Source: Streblospio benedicti (taxonomy: Eukaryota; Annelida; Polychaeta; Spionida; Spionidae). From it: DNA of 64,000 bases. The stretch's first letter is position 1. The number at the start of each line of letters is the position of its first letter. Location: NCBI GenBank assembly GCA_019095985.1, contig CM032660.1:62372695-62436694 (forward strand). The letters are read 5' to 3'. Positions 12,525-24,557 of the stretch are shown in pieces. The translations under genes and the position numbers were made by a program. Below the pieces are notes generated by a model. That model saw only the letters and a program-made list of their open reading frames with translations. It made no database searches and was not told the DNA's origin.

Positions 12525-12660
12525 ATATCGAACTCGAAAGGAAGGAATTAAAATTCGAGTTATCTGAAATTTCGAGTTAACAAATATCAGCATACAACGA
12601 ACATGCAAAGAAAGATCCGATCAGTAAGATGAGAGGACATGATAGCTTGGTCGAGTTATC
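12525..12660. repeat. Remnant with reiterated TCGAGTTATC words
   Basis: TCGAACTCGAAA, TTCGAGTTATCTG, TTTCGAGTTAAC and GGTCGAGTTATCC occur within 130 bp. Words like this occur in pogo/Tigger-type DNA transposon ends. No matched terminal repeats were found, so the class is uncertain. Confidence 0.35.
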
Positions 12661-13339
12661 CATAAGTTCGTGGCATTGCAGGTCGTGAAAAAACGGACCC
12701 TTACGTTTGAATAGATTGGTGAAATTTCAAATCATCTGAATAGTTGAGTATTGGTCTCATTCTGATTTTTATTTAATCGAATTTCTATTCTATGTGTATC
12801 CTAGCAAAAAAATTGAACCATGCTGTCCACAGATACATTGTACATTGTAAAGCCGCTTCAACTCAAGAGTCCAAAGTCTTCACGAGTAGACAGTTGCATG
12901 CTGGGTATTTCAGAAATCTTGTCAGTGCCGTCTTTTTGAGGTATCTGGGAATCGATAACTAAAGTGTATAAAACTAAATTGGAGAATATCATCTTAAGAA
13001 ATGTATATTGAATTGAATTTGACCACGCGCATCTACCTGTGTAGATGAACTTCAAAGCGGTGCTACTTACAGAGCCTTTAAAACAGTTTTATATAAGATT
13101 TAAAAAAAAACATAACAGCACGGTCGGTACAATGACTCTTTAATATGGCTCTAGGCTCAAGCTGGTGCACGTACGTTTTAGGCGTTTTAAAACAATGTCT
13201 TCATTTCAGGATATAGTATTATTGAATTGCACTTTACCAAGCAGCTGTTTAGGGCGCTTTCACTTGAAAGTTGAACACCTATCTTGAGCTGTGTGTATCA
13301 CCCACTGAATCAATCACTGATCCAACTCCCCACCGGTCC

Positions 13340-13556
13340 AGTACAACCAGCCAACAAAACAACCAACCAACCAACCAACCAACCAACAAGCCAGCCAGCC
13401 TGCCAACCAACCAACCAACAAACAAATTAAAAAACAAACCAGCAAACCAGCAAACCAAGCAGTCAGTCGACCAAACAAACAGCCAACCACTTAGCAAGCC
13501 AGGCAACCAAGCCCATTCAGTCAATCAGACACTCACCCAACCAGCCAACCAGCCAT
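13340..13556. repeat. Degenerate (CAAC)n tetranucleotide tract
   Basis: CCAA-type tetramers run for about 215 bp, pure in the first 40-50 bp and decaying to CAGC, CAAA and TCAG variants. Both strands are open (NQPTNQPT on one, GWLVGWL on the other), as expected for a stop-free microsatellite rather than a gene. Confidence 0.9.
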
Positions 13557-14059
13557 GAAACAAATAAACCCGTGTCTATCTCATATTGTTCTTTCCCGGT
13601 CTCCCGCCACTCGAAGTGACGTTTTCAAAGTCGGGGCGATGATATATCAATTGGCATCAAAAAAAAATATTTGTTGATAAGTTTGAAATATAAATCCATT
13701 AAATGTCCAATTATATGCAATCAAGTGAGTAATATGTAAAGTGCGTGGTAGTACAAGTTGTATAGTGTATCTTGTTCCCGTGAGTATTGTAACCTGATGA
13801 AAATGTTTCCGCAACGTTGCATAAGTATGGCTCCAGAAATAGACCTCATCCAGCATTAATGAATCTAGAGCAAATGATGATGCCTTCTGAAACTATATAC
13901 ATAAATAAAACATAAGCATCGCAGATGCAATCAGAACCGACCTTACCGCGACTGAAGCATCAATATAACTTTTTACGTGTGCAAATTAGGTAAACAGAAC
14001 TAGGTCATTAGGAGAAGTTTCACCCACTTCAATGATATTTGTAATCAAATACATAGTTA

Positions 14060-14921
14060 CAGGGCTCTACATTAAGCACGTTCCGCTTGTCCGGGACAAG
14101 TAAAAATTGTTGTCGGACAAGTAAACTCTCACTGGCACTTGTCCGACGGACAAGTGGCATCCACACACCATATTCCCGATATACTCATTAAAGATCATTA
14201 AACACACTTTTGTCTTATACTATTGTTTTTCTTATACATATATTTTGATAAAAAATAGTATTTTTCTAAACTTAAACTCTTCAGGGTTAATAAACAAGCT
14301 AAAACCAATAGCTTAATTAATGCATGAGGCCCATGAGGTCTCTGAGAGGTGGTTGTTTGGAGGTAAGAGATGTAGGTTCATGGGTCGATAAATGTAATGT
14401 TTGTTCTGATTTTGAGCTCTGATTTTAGTAAAAACTAAATAGAAATTCAATAGGCTGTAGGTCTAAAATGGTTTGGCCATATTGCTTATTGGATAACGCA
14501 TACGTGCTTGGCCTATGTTTTAGAGAATGTGCATAAACATTCAAATATTCACTACTCAGAGGCATCATAAAACTGTTCCAAATTTATGCATTTTGTTTTA
14601 ACGTTAGAATAAAAACATCAAATGTAGTTTTCTTTGCTAATTCAATTCCTTCATTCACAAATGGAACACCCCAGTTCTGTGGCAATTGCATGTACCAAGT
14701 GATGTACCCCTGGTTTTACTGGGTGAAATGGAAAGGTAATGAAAAATACAAACATTTTGCTCAATTATATTATACACATATACTATTATACATATATATA
14801 ACCTTTTTGTCAACAGTCGTAATATTTTGTGCGGACAAGTGCATTTGATTGTCGGACAAGTGAACTTAGACCTCTACTTGTCCGACGGACTAGTAGATTT
14901 GAATCCTAACGTAGAGCCCTG
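14060..14921. mobile_element. Non-autonomous hAT-like element, 862 bp
   Basis: Begins CAGGGCTCTACATTAAG and ends CTAACGTAGAGCCCTG, an inverted pair of about 15 bp with the CAGGG start usual for hAT elements. Inside each end sit repeated, partly palindromic GGACAAGT / CTTGTCCG words. Eight-base flanks (CATAGTTA and CAGTTATC) match only with a small indel, so the target duplication is imperfect. No transposase is encoded; the centre is AT-rich filler. Confidence 0.7.
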
Positions 14922-14929
14922 CAGTTATC

Positions 14930-17900
14930 CCGTCTAGTTAGAGGATACTGGTCTTCAAAATCGGAGATGCTGCATAGCGATGTAAACGCGTCGATGTACA
15001 GGTATAATAGCAATAACATCATTGCCGCATGTCATTGATAAAGAAGTCAAAACCAACACATTTTACCGATACATCAATAAAAATGTGTTGTGTATATTGA
15101 TGCTATATGCTTGAGTAATATAAATCATGCATAACTGCTACAATGGACGTTAGCAAGACGAGAGTAGTAAGTGGTGCTAACGTTTTTGTCCACCTCGGGG
15201 TCAACCCCCTGGACAACAATTGCAAATCAGAATTAAGAATTAGATTGTGCAGTGTAGTCGTTGTTTCTGTTCATCCTCTATTTCACTGTTCAATATACAA
15301 TGGCGTGTAGCTGTAGCGGTCATCACTTAAGATTCATTCGGTAGACCTTGTTCGCAGGGCTGGACATTTGCATTAGATAATCGGTATCGTGGACATTCAC
15401 TCCTCCTCTGTGGTCACGGTCAATGATATGCATATGATTGCGTTATCTTAATCTGTAACCTTAAACCATTGGCTGCTCCATTTAGTCAGCTGATATATCA
15501 AGTCAATTGCAGTATTCATTTTAATTGTTCAAAAACATATCCAGGGCGCTGCATATTTTTACCCCGATAATTGCATTTCCATGTCCGCATGGACAAATTC
15601 CATAAAATCCAGTGGGTTCGCTCCATGGCTCCCTCTTTAGATTCTGAAAACCTGGATCTGCTAGTGATGGTTGGTATCCAAAACATGTGTTAGTTTATAA
15701 AATAGACTTGTGCGGCAGATACCCTATAACCATCAACATCAGGCATATAATATATCATGTTGGTAGAGAAAATGTATTTGTCAAATTGATTTTGCATATA
15801 TATATATATATAGCAATGTTTAATCTGCCATTGTGCACCTTCAAGCTATGTCAAACGAATGTCAAAACACCTTTAAAAACACCTACTACTAAATCAGAAG
15901 ATACCAACTGGCCATGCATTTTTACTTAAATATAACATCACACAAATGTGATGAGCAAACCAAGTTAAACAGCCATTATCAGTATAGAACCCGGCAATTG
16001 TATAAACTCTACATACTGTCCCCTCCTGCCGTCTCTCTCTCTCTCTAACTATAGCAGGGTCAAGCTCAACGAGAAGAGAATTGATTGTATTACTATGAAT
16101 GGATGTTCCCAGCGGTTGTAGTCACTCTGCTCGCTCTGTTTATGATAGGTATGATTGAGATGGAGTGCCCCATTGACAGCCACACTATTGGGTCTGTAAG
16201 CTCTTAGCCCCAGCTCAATGAATACCACAAACATTGCCGGTGTCCGCGCTTCTTGTGGTCATAGTGGGCTTATGTCTAGGCGCCTTGTTGAGACACAAGC
16301 GTGGCTTGTTAGCTCTAGTTCCCGTGGCAAGATTTGTTGATGGGATAACAGGGATAGGCTGTGTTGATTTTGCCTTGTCAGCTACAATGGTAGGAAGTAG
16401 ATGTGTGTATGGGCCTCGTGTGTTTCCGTAGATTTCTATTGAATGTTCCAATGTGTGTATCATCATGCGCATATGCAATACATAATATGCATGTATGATA
16501 CATTTGAAACGGCCTGTAGTCAACACTGTTTACGCCGTATTTACAAGAGATTTAATGTGACGTACTTATGAGGGAGGCCTAAGATGGGGTCTCATTAAAA
16601 GAACGCGTCGTTTATACATGTACATGTACGTTATGATAAAATATATATGGTATAAGGTTGATATTTCAAAGAAGCTCCATATATAGCCTCAATTGTCTTT
16701 TCAAGCCTTTTAGTTTACGGGCGTGGCTAGTATAAAACATGTAGCTAGATGTGAATCTAGTTGATAGAGGATGCAAATCGAGGCTAGACATTTTCGAAGT
16801 TTGCTTCTTGTACAGCAAAATATTGTTGTTTGAATATTAGTTAGAGATAATTGGAATCAGGAACAGTATATGCTTGTTTTGAATGTAGCGGTTCATATAC
16901 ATGCGCTAGCTTGAACATACACCAAAACCCAAAGCTTACTTTGCGGTGGACACGTCAGATAGCTTCATCTTCGTTGACCACCCCTGGCCCCGATAAGGGA
17001 ATTCTATCTATACTCTTTAGCTAGCAGAAGACCAGACATTATGCATTGGAACCATACGTATATATCAATAGCATTGAAAGTAATATAATTATGCTGATGA
17101 TTTCTATGAAGTAGCATGCATTGAATAGGAAGTAGGACACAAGAGTAACCACGGTCAACATTTGCCTCAGGATATTACCTCATTCCACGCGTACATGTTA
17201 ATTCAATCTGGACTGTTTGAGCAACAGCGTTTTGCCCATGGTAGATCTACATAGAATGCTATCAATATTAATTATATATAGTTGCCCGAGGAGGTGTTTT
17301 TATTCATGGTTTTGCCCAGCTCTTTTCACTAATATGGACACACATTAAATAAAAGCAATCACCATTCATATGATTGCCATTGCTATTCATCAAATTCCTA
17401 TTGACTTGATAGTAATTGCGAGCTTAATTGTACGAACACGCTTCGTTCTGACGAAGGGAAATTCCGCCAAAGAGTAAATACACTATCACAATAATTGCAA
17501 AGACGTGTATAAACAATGGAAAACATACAACACCAGCTCTCAAATCTACCACTCATCTATGCCACTGTTAGTCAACACGCCAACACAGGATAGCATCCTA
17601 CTTACCTAAACCAACAAAACCACTGGCAGATGCCCACAAGCAAGCAAATTAGAGCAACTAATATGCTAAAATGTGTGCAAGAGGAAGATCATTGAATACT
17701 GCACCTCGCCAAGTGGAGCGGCTGCATGAATGCAGCTAATCCTTCTTATGGAGGGGACAAATAGAGGCTTGTGATTACGTATAATCTCTGCTGCAGCCCT
17801 CGTCTGCTGCTTAGTGCGCAAGCGCGCACGTGGCAATGTGTGATTCGTGTGCGCAAATAGGGCCTCAGTCAACACGGCACCATGTTTAGATTATAGCGAG

Positions 17901-18095
17901 GGGAGTCCTAATTATGCTTAGCGAATTGGGTATTAATTTGCTTTGAAGTGAGTGGTGAATTTGATGTCACAGCTACTTGGTTTGCTGGCTGCGTGAAGTG
18001 TGTTTGGATTAGAAGTGGTGGAACGCTTGGGAACAGTTCTTTTTTTTATGTGATAAAGGGTTTCAGCATTCGACTTTTATCTATCGGTATTGTGA
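14930..18095. other. Non-coding stretch
   Basis: No gene recognised. A GC-richer patch at 16230-16430 is open on both strands without a family match. A POU-like ATTTGCATTAGATAATC at 15366 and TATGCATATG at 15427 are possible regulatory words. A short CT tract occurs at about 16033. Confidence 0.45.
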
Positions 18096-18101
18096 AAATG
18101 T

Positions 18102-18210
18102 TTATGGTGCTGAAAACCTTCAAAAACAGTGACCATTAGCATACGCATTGCATATTACAATAAACCTTGTATGTGTGAATGTGCGAATAGCGGTCCTGGC
18201 GTTCACTATA
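18102..18210 (+). repeat. Direct repeat, copy 1 (about 109 bp)
   Basis: Shares TTATGGTG(C/T)TGAAAAC, a 43-bp identical core (18139-18181) and GTTCACTATA with the copy at 18557-18664. The core contains CATACGCATTGCATATTAC and AATAAACC. Confidence 0.8.
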
Positions 18211-18556
18211 CATTTCTTTTCTAATCGTATTTTCCTGTCTAAAACCAGCAGGTGGCTACAATCAATTGCATTCTGGGGAAAAATAGACAAACGGTATCAG
18301 TCTTTATCATTTCTTTCTTCCACGCCGTAGCATCACAGACCTTTGGTTGATTGAGACTGCACCACGTGGGTAAAAGTTGTAACTATTTTGAGACACATTT
18401 GTGCGATCATACCTAAATCTTCCATGTGTGACAGCGAAAAAACGTCATACATATGCAAAACAGACACGTGCTTGGTTTGTTTGTCTATTTATTTCCCATG
18501 ATTCTTAGTTATACGAAAACTCGTGTACTGTGAAGATGTAAGCTTGCCTTGAATGC

Positions 18557-18664
18557 TTATGGTGTTGAAAACATTCAAAACCATTGACCCTGGCATACGC
18601 ATTGCATATTACAATAAACCTTGTATGTGTGAATGCGCGAGTAGCCGTCCTGCCGTTCACTATA
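18557..18664 (+). repeat. Direct repeat, copy 2 (about 108 bp)
   Basis: Second copy, 455 bp downstream in the same orientation. Identity is complete in the 43-bp core (18593-18635) and about 80-85% in the flanks. Confidence 0.8.
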
Positions 18665-19794
18665 GTTATATGAGACTCTAGAACCCAATAATTAATAACG
18701 GGTTTGCTGACTCCCACCAAGAAGCCATACATATACCATAGTTGGCAGTTCAATATGATATGTTAGTGGTACGAATACATAGTTCGTCTGCAGAATACGC
18801 CCCTAGTGTAAACTTTTTGCTGGCTCTTCAAAACACACTATATATGACGTCACATCGGGGTGGCAACCACGCTGATGATGGTATCTACGCGGGTATCGTT
18901 TTTATATGTAAATAGTATAATATAATCCATTATTTTGATGATATATTGGTTTTATGGGATAGAGAAAACATTCTCTGTCAATGATGGCGTATGAATACTT
19001 GATACACAGTGATGGATCACTCCGGAACTACTTTCAGCAGTCTATATTTCATTAGCGACACCTCGTTCAATAGCATCCCACTTAAAAGCTTGAATAATGT
19101 ATAACACTATCTAATGACCCGCTGTGTTATGCATAGATCTAGCTATAACTGCCTATTTCAATAGGGGTTTATTTGAATAGCACTCCTGTTACCCTATCAT
19201 AAAGCTCGCTGATGATGACCGTGGTCAATGTTTAGCAATTTATACGAATGATACTCATTTATAAAATCATTTCATTGTTGCTACGATATTAATAATATGA
19301 CTAATTGGCAATATTAATGAAAATTTGATTAAATAGGATAGCTAATTTCAAGCCAAGTTTGGTTCACAACAAAATCTCCACCTACACGTACACCTACACC
19401 CATTTCCATTTCAAACACACTTACATTACTATAAACGCAAGAAATACAACAATGGGTATCATCATCTATTTCGAGCTTATCAATCAATACACAATTAATC
19501 GACAATAACGCAATATGTGCATTGTAAAAGAGATTCCCGTTGGCCGACGATGAACAATGGATGAAATAACACGATCGCAAACAAAATACTCCAAGCTCCT
19601 ATTAAAACCGCCAGTTTGCCAGAAGCTTGTGAAGTTGTAAATCAATCCGCCAGCAAGTACCAAAAAGCGCTGTTTCAAACACCAACTTGTCCACGCAGCG
19701 TTCGCTTCCGGTGTGTGCTACGGCCATGTTAATGCATCCATACATCACTTCACCTGTCTTGTTTAACACAGTCTTTTTCTCTGTGTTTTTTCAG

Positions 19795-19943
19795 AAGTGT
19801 CTGCCCCCAGTTCGCCATGGGACTGCTAAGCGTGCTAACGGCTCTCTCGGTCATGCCAAGCACACTCCCAATCAGCAGATCAAACAGACAGGCAAGCAGC
19901 CATCCATCACGCTGCCGTGTGCACTATTGATTATAAAACACGG
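19795..19943 (+). other. Possible 5' non-coding exon upstream of the first GPCR
   Basis: A strong acceptor (CTTTTTCTCTGTGTTTTTTCAG|AAG) opens a GC-rich segment, and CACGG|GTAGAG could close it. It lies 0.73 kb upstream of the receptor start. The assignment is inferred from splice signals and composition only. Confidence 0.22.
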
Positions 19944-20669
19944 GTAGAGGCGGCTAATTCGTCATGTCCACGGATTACGTAACCACCAACGTGGTGTGCC
20001 GGCAGCGTATGGTGTTCCTCTCTGGATCTACACAAAAACTCAATTCACAAAACATGAAATGTGAAGTGGATTGACTGCTCAGCGGAGTGGAGACAGGTTT
20101 GCTCGGAATACAAACTGAATGAGCAGGGGGAGAGAGAAAAAAACTGGCTGAATCAATGAGGTATTGTGTTGGTGTTTGTTGAAGAAGCTCCAATGAAGTG
20201 GAGTGAACAATGGAACTCGTGATTAACGTCTTGTGAAACAGGCTATAAAGACTAATTCATTAAAGTCAATCGACGAGGGAGAGAGGGGATAAGAGAAGCA
20301 AACAAAAAAACACTCTTGAAGTGGATTCAAGTCCTTGTTTGAAGACCTTGTGCTATAAATTTCATATACGTCAATGCCCCTCTCCATATGATTACATGGT
20401 CATCTGGCAATGTAATCAACAGGAGGATTCTGTTATCATTGTCTCATCAAGCATATACATTAACTTCCCGCTTTATGTGCAAATGAGCAGCATACCAGAA
20501 TAGTCACAAATTGCCCAATATAGACTGTGTAATTAGGAAGATTCTCGCTGCCCTGGAGTATACTAGTATCTGACCACATGTGCTGTGATAGAATAGAGAG
20601 AACAGTCAGTAGAGAGTAAGTTATTTATGCTTAAGTTCTATTAGGTGGTAGTACTCATAATCTGGGAAC

Positions 20670-21911
20670 ATGGAATTGACCACAGCGCAAATGCATGGCG
20701 TGGCCTATCTGCCACGCATGGACACCAATTCTGGATCTGTAGAGGTGAATATCACTGCTGCAGATGTAGTGTGTAACGTCACCACTGAGGTGTGCACAGG
20801 ACCGGGACTACCGGATGAAGAACCTCCGGCGGAATTTGAAAGGATCGTTTCGATTGTAGTGCCCATTATATTTGGACTTATCGCAGTGCTCGGCTTCTGC
20901 GGAAATCTCCTAGTCATTATTGTTGTTGTGGGCAACAAACGTATGCGGAACACAACCAACTTGCTCATCATCAACTTGGCGGTTGCCGATCTTCTATTCA
21001 TCATAATATGTGTGCCATTCACTGCCACCAACTACGCAATGACCGTGTGGCCTTTTGGTCAAGTGATGTGCAAGATTTACCAGTACATGATCAATGTAAC
21101 GGCGTACGCGAGTGTGTACACTCTGGTTCTCATGTCGCTAGATCGGTACCTGGCGGTTGTGCATCCAATACGGTCAATGACCATCCGTACAGACACCTAT
21201 GCTTACATCGTGATCCTGATATCTTGGGTGTCCATAATGAGCTTCTGTGCTCCTATTATACTGCAATACGACAATTTAGAGTATGTTTTTCATGGCGAAC
21301 AGCGCTCGGCATGTCTTAACATAAAAATCATCCAAAGTCCAGCAGAGGGAAGGATTTTCTATGGCTGTTTCTTTGCATTTAGCTATGTCATACCTCTCAC
21401 ACTGGTGTGCATACTGTATGGCTTCATGCTTAAAAGACTGCTATATGGAGTGGTTCCTGGTGGCAATCAGTCAGCCGAAAGCCTGCGAAGCAAAAAGCGA
21501 GTCACTAGAATGGTAGTCATGGTAGTTCTTATATTTGCCCTCTGCTGGTTGCCTATTCAGATCATACTTATGATCCAGTTCTTTGGTACCTATCCAGAGG
21601 ACCCAGTTTTTGTAGCTGTACAGATCGCAGCTAATTGCATTGCATACATGAACTCGTGTATGAACCCTCTGCTCTATGCATTTCTCTCTGATAATTTTCG
21701 AAAGAGCTTCAGAAAGCTCCTGGGCTGTTACACTACTTTTCAGCCTGTTAAAATGGAATATGAAAGAACCAATTATCAGCGGCAAATGGATCCCAATACA
21801 CGCACCACGTGCACTTTCCCAATAAATAACAACAGCCATATGAATATGAGGAATGTAGAAGTTCAAAATGGGGAGAACCATGAGCATGTTGAAAATGAAC
21901 AATGCGTGTAA
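20670..21911 (+). CDS. Allatostatin-A (buccalin)/galanin-type GPCR, paralogue 1
   Basis: A 413-residue class-A receptor for an amidated or galanin-like neuropeptide, expected to act at the plasma membrane through G proteins. The extracellular N-terminus has N-glycosylation sites at N27 and N36 and a Cys pair in CNVTTEVCTGPG. Seven TM segments follow: GN at 78-79 (TM1), LAVAD with D107 (TM2), C134 paired with C215 (TM3-ECL2), DRY at 158-160, CWLP at 292-295 (TM6) and NPLLY at 332-336 (TM7). The amphipathic FRKSFRKLL ends at C353, a likely palmitoylation site. MSLDRYLAVVHPI, FALCWLPIQ and FLSDNFRKSF are typical of the AstA-R/galanin receptor clade. ATG at 20670 has A at -3 and G at +4, and ME-x-TT aligns with the paralogue. 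The coding region has no intron. Which ligand it binds cannot be read from sequence. Confidence 0.92.
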   Translation: MELTTAQMHGVAYLPRMDTNSGSVEVNITAADVVCNVTTEVCTGPGLPDEEPPAEFERIVSIVVPIIFGLIAVLGFCGNLLVIIVVVGNKRMRNTTNLLIINLAVADLLFIIICVPFTATNYAMTVWPFGQVMCKIYQYMINVTAYASVYTLVLMSLDRYLAVVHPIRSMTIRTDTYAYIVILISWVSIMSFCAPIILQYDNLEYVFHGEQRSACLNIKIIQSPAEGRIFYGCFFAFSYVIPLTLVCILYGFMLKRLLYGVVPGGNQSAESLRSKKRVTRMVVMVVLIFALCWLPIQIILMIQFFGTYPEDPVFVAVQIAANCIAYMNSCMNPLLYAFLSDNFRKSFRKLLGCYTTFQPVKMEYERTNYQRQMDPNTRTTCTFPINNNSHMNMRNVEVQNGENHEHVENEQCV

Positions 21912-22290
21912 CCTCTTTGGGGTTTTGAAGTGAGGTGTCATACAGTCTATTGTAAATATCTATACATATATTTTAATAATAATCAAAATCAAAATAAGTA
22001 TTACACATACCTATGTTGTGGATTATAGTACTTTTTGATCGCTCATAGCAATTTTGATGTTGTATGCTAGTGTTTTATAAAAAGAAATACATTGGCAAAA
22101 AATATAGAGTGCATTGCCTTTCACAAATAAAGCTGCTACATTTTCATTGAAATCAATGTTCATGATGGTTATAGTTTGGTAGTTTCTTTTTTTTAATTGT
22201 TAGATGCCAATTGTGTATCTATCTCTGTTACCCAAACATGAATCAAAATATGAACACTTGGTTTTCCGGACCTGAAAATGAACCAGCTTG
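21912..22290 (+). other. 3' UTR of GPCR paralogue 1 with conserved elements
   Basis: AT-rich and non-coding. Two short blocks match the 3' UTR of paralogue 2: 22128-22152 (AAAGCTGCTACATTTTCA) and 22260-22286 (GGTTTTCCGGACCTGAAAAT...). AATAAA at 22126-22131 is a possible poly(A) signal, though the second block lies beyond it, so a longer transcript end is likely. Confidence 0.55.
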
Positions 22291-22299
22291 TTTGAGGAT

Positions 22300-23300
22300 A
22301 TGGCATATTCTGTCGATAGAATCTAGTCATTTTGACATCTTTATTTGTATTCCCTTAATATTGCTTTCTTTTCCACGTATGGCTTATTGAAAAGTTGGTT
22401 ACTGGTTTTCTCACCGACACTCTTCTAGTCCAACTTAAAGATAATAAGTAGATTCCACTGTTCTATCCAGCTGGCTTATTTAATTCAATGGATATAACTG
22501 GTAATCTTTAAGTTGAATGTTGTACTTAGTTTTGTTTTATTTGCCAATATTATCATACAATACCAATTAGTTGAATAATTGACTAATTTTACATGATATA
22601 GCCGTTTACTTTCTGTATTGTTGTAAATCTATTAAAAGTTTATTTTCAATTGCCTTTATTTTTATTTGTCCTCATTATTTTGTTCAATTTTATTCTTTTC
22701 GCGCACTCACTATTACAAAGTTTGCACATACCAGTCACTAATCAGTCCTCAAGTAACTTAAAAGCAACAATGTGCAATAGGGGATGAAACACAATAATTT
22801 CATCCTTTAACGACACATCAATGACAAACAAGATCGTGCCAATGCATTTAATAAATGTTACAATACTATGACTTATCCAATTACAAACCTCAAGCTTCAA
22901 CCAACCGGAGTATCCAGACCCCACTTTTATTTATCACATACCTCACAACGTGTAGAGAGGTCTTTTGTTTCCTATATCATTGACGGGGCTTGGACATGCG
23001 GGACTGTTTAACTCTAACTTAAACAACTACCTATTAGGGCCGGGTTTGGGACGTATCATAGGAGGAATTTGCATTGGCATAGCACGTTACATGTGTTTAA
23101 CCTGTCACTTCCAACATCAAAGTGTATCTATATTACTATTTGGAACAAATGTCAACCTGCATAAGTATATTTCATATATTCTTTCTTGGTGGACAGGCGT
23201 TCTGAACAACATACTTTATAAAATGATTGCTCAATGCCAATTAGATGTGCACCTCACAAGAGATAAGAACTTATTATATCATGTCACAAAAGAGAAATAA
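22300..23300. other. Non-coding stretch downstream of GPCR 1
   Basis: AT-rich, no domain-bearing frame. The frame open at 22965-23300 has no recognisable motif and ends where the TTAA-flanked element begins. Confidence 0.5.
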
Positions 23301-24557
23301 GATTTAAGGGGTCAAGAAATTTTACAAGTATTTTTTTCAAGATATTACACAGTACCCTGGCTAAAACATACTTAAACCAATCATATGATTTGGAAATAAA
23401 CTATATAGTACAGCCTCCGTAGGTGAAATTTATTCAAATCTTCACACATTTCGGCGGCCATCTTGAAATGTTTTGTTTGGGTGTTGGGGTTTTCCCATTC
23501 TTCTCAATGCTACAACATTTCTGTCCATGAAAACCTAGCTTAAGATTGCAAAGTGAAGGGGATATAAGTGGTATACTGGTGCTTTAAAACGGGTTCTATA
23601 GGGTCCTTTAAAATGCCTGAAAGTCTGGCGGCCATCTTGAATTTCTACCTTAGGGCCGCGTCTACCCCGGTGATTTTATTGCCCAAATATGTTCTGCACA
23701 TAAAAATGAAAAGATATTTTCCAGGCAAGATTTCCACACGGAAACCACCCCAGCTGCTGGACGAAATGAGAGAATAATCGATTTTCAGCTTTTTAATGTT
23801 TATCATCCCATAAACAATGAAAATCAGCATGGTTTGAAATGAACCTTTTTATCATGCATAGTGTTCCTGTTATAACACATTTAGTGGACATCAACAAGTA
23901 GGAACATATAGTGACTCAATCGTTCGTAGCCTATAAGATTATTTGTGATAAAAATCAATTTTCAAATTTTGAATGTTTTTTATATTCTATGAATATTAAA
24001 TCGCGTATCTTAAATGCACTGTTTTATCATCAATAGTTGTCCTGTTATGATACATTTTATGGACACCAGCTAGTAAGTGATGTTCATCATTTAACACCTT
24101 TCTGTTTAACAGTGTAATTTAGTATCTACAAATGTTGATATAGTAGAAGATACATTACGACAAAACACTTACTAGAGATTTTTTGTTCGTGAATTAGCAA
24201 TGCGCTTGTATTGATTGAGAAGAAAGAAAAATGAAAATCTGTAGTTTTTAAACTCAAAACGCTCGCAAAGTGAACACTTGCACAAATATAAAAATTTCTT
24301 TCTTAAGTCCTATATGAATTTTGCTATTGAACAGTGTTTTCGATGATTCCTGTGTTTTCCTTCAACTATACTGTTTGCGCTTATTACTTCATAAGAATTT
24401 TTAACATGAGCCTGTATTTTTCAAACTATTATATATTATTATATACGATTATTATCTACAAAACAAGGTATAATTTGGAAAAATGGAAGCCATTATAAGA
24501 CAGAAAATCAAAGTTTAATAAAAGCCTAAACTAACCTTTCTTGTCCCCTTAAATCAG
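23301..24557. mobile_element. Non-autonomous DNA element with TTAA-flanked inverted ends, about 1.25 kb
   Basis: The left end GATTTAAGGGGTCAAGAAA matches the inverted right end TTTCTTGTCCCCTTAAATC. TTAA at both borders suggests a piggyBac- or Kolobok-like target site. The interior carries CGGCGGCCATCTTGAA twice (about 23452 and 23628) and AT-rich repeats with GTTCCTGTTATAACACATTTA. Related interior text recurs at 62985-63190. No transposase is seen. Confidence 0.55.

Noticed and set aside
13271-13558. Asn/Pro/Gln-rich open frame
   Set aside because: Translation of the degenerate CAAC microsatellite.
16215-16526. Possible exon in a GC-richer patch
   Set aside because: Open on both strands, no family resemblance and no convincing splice pair.
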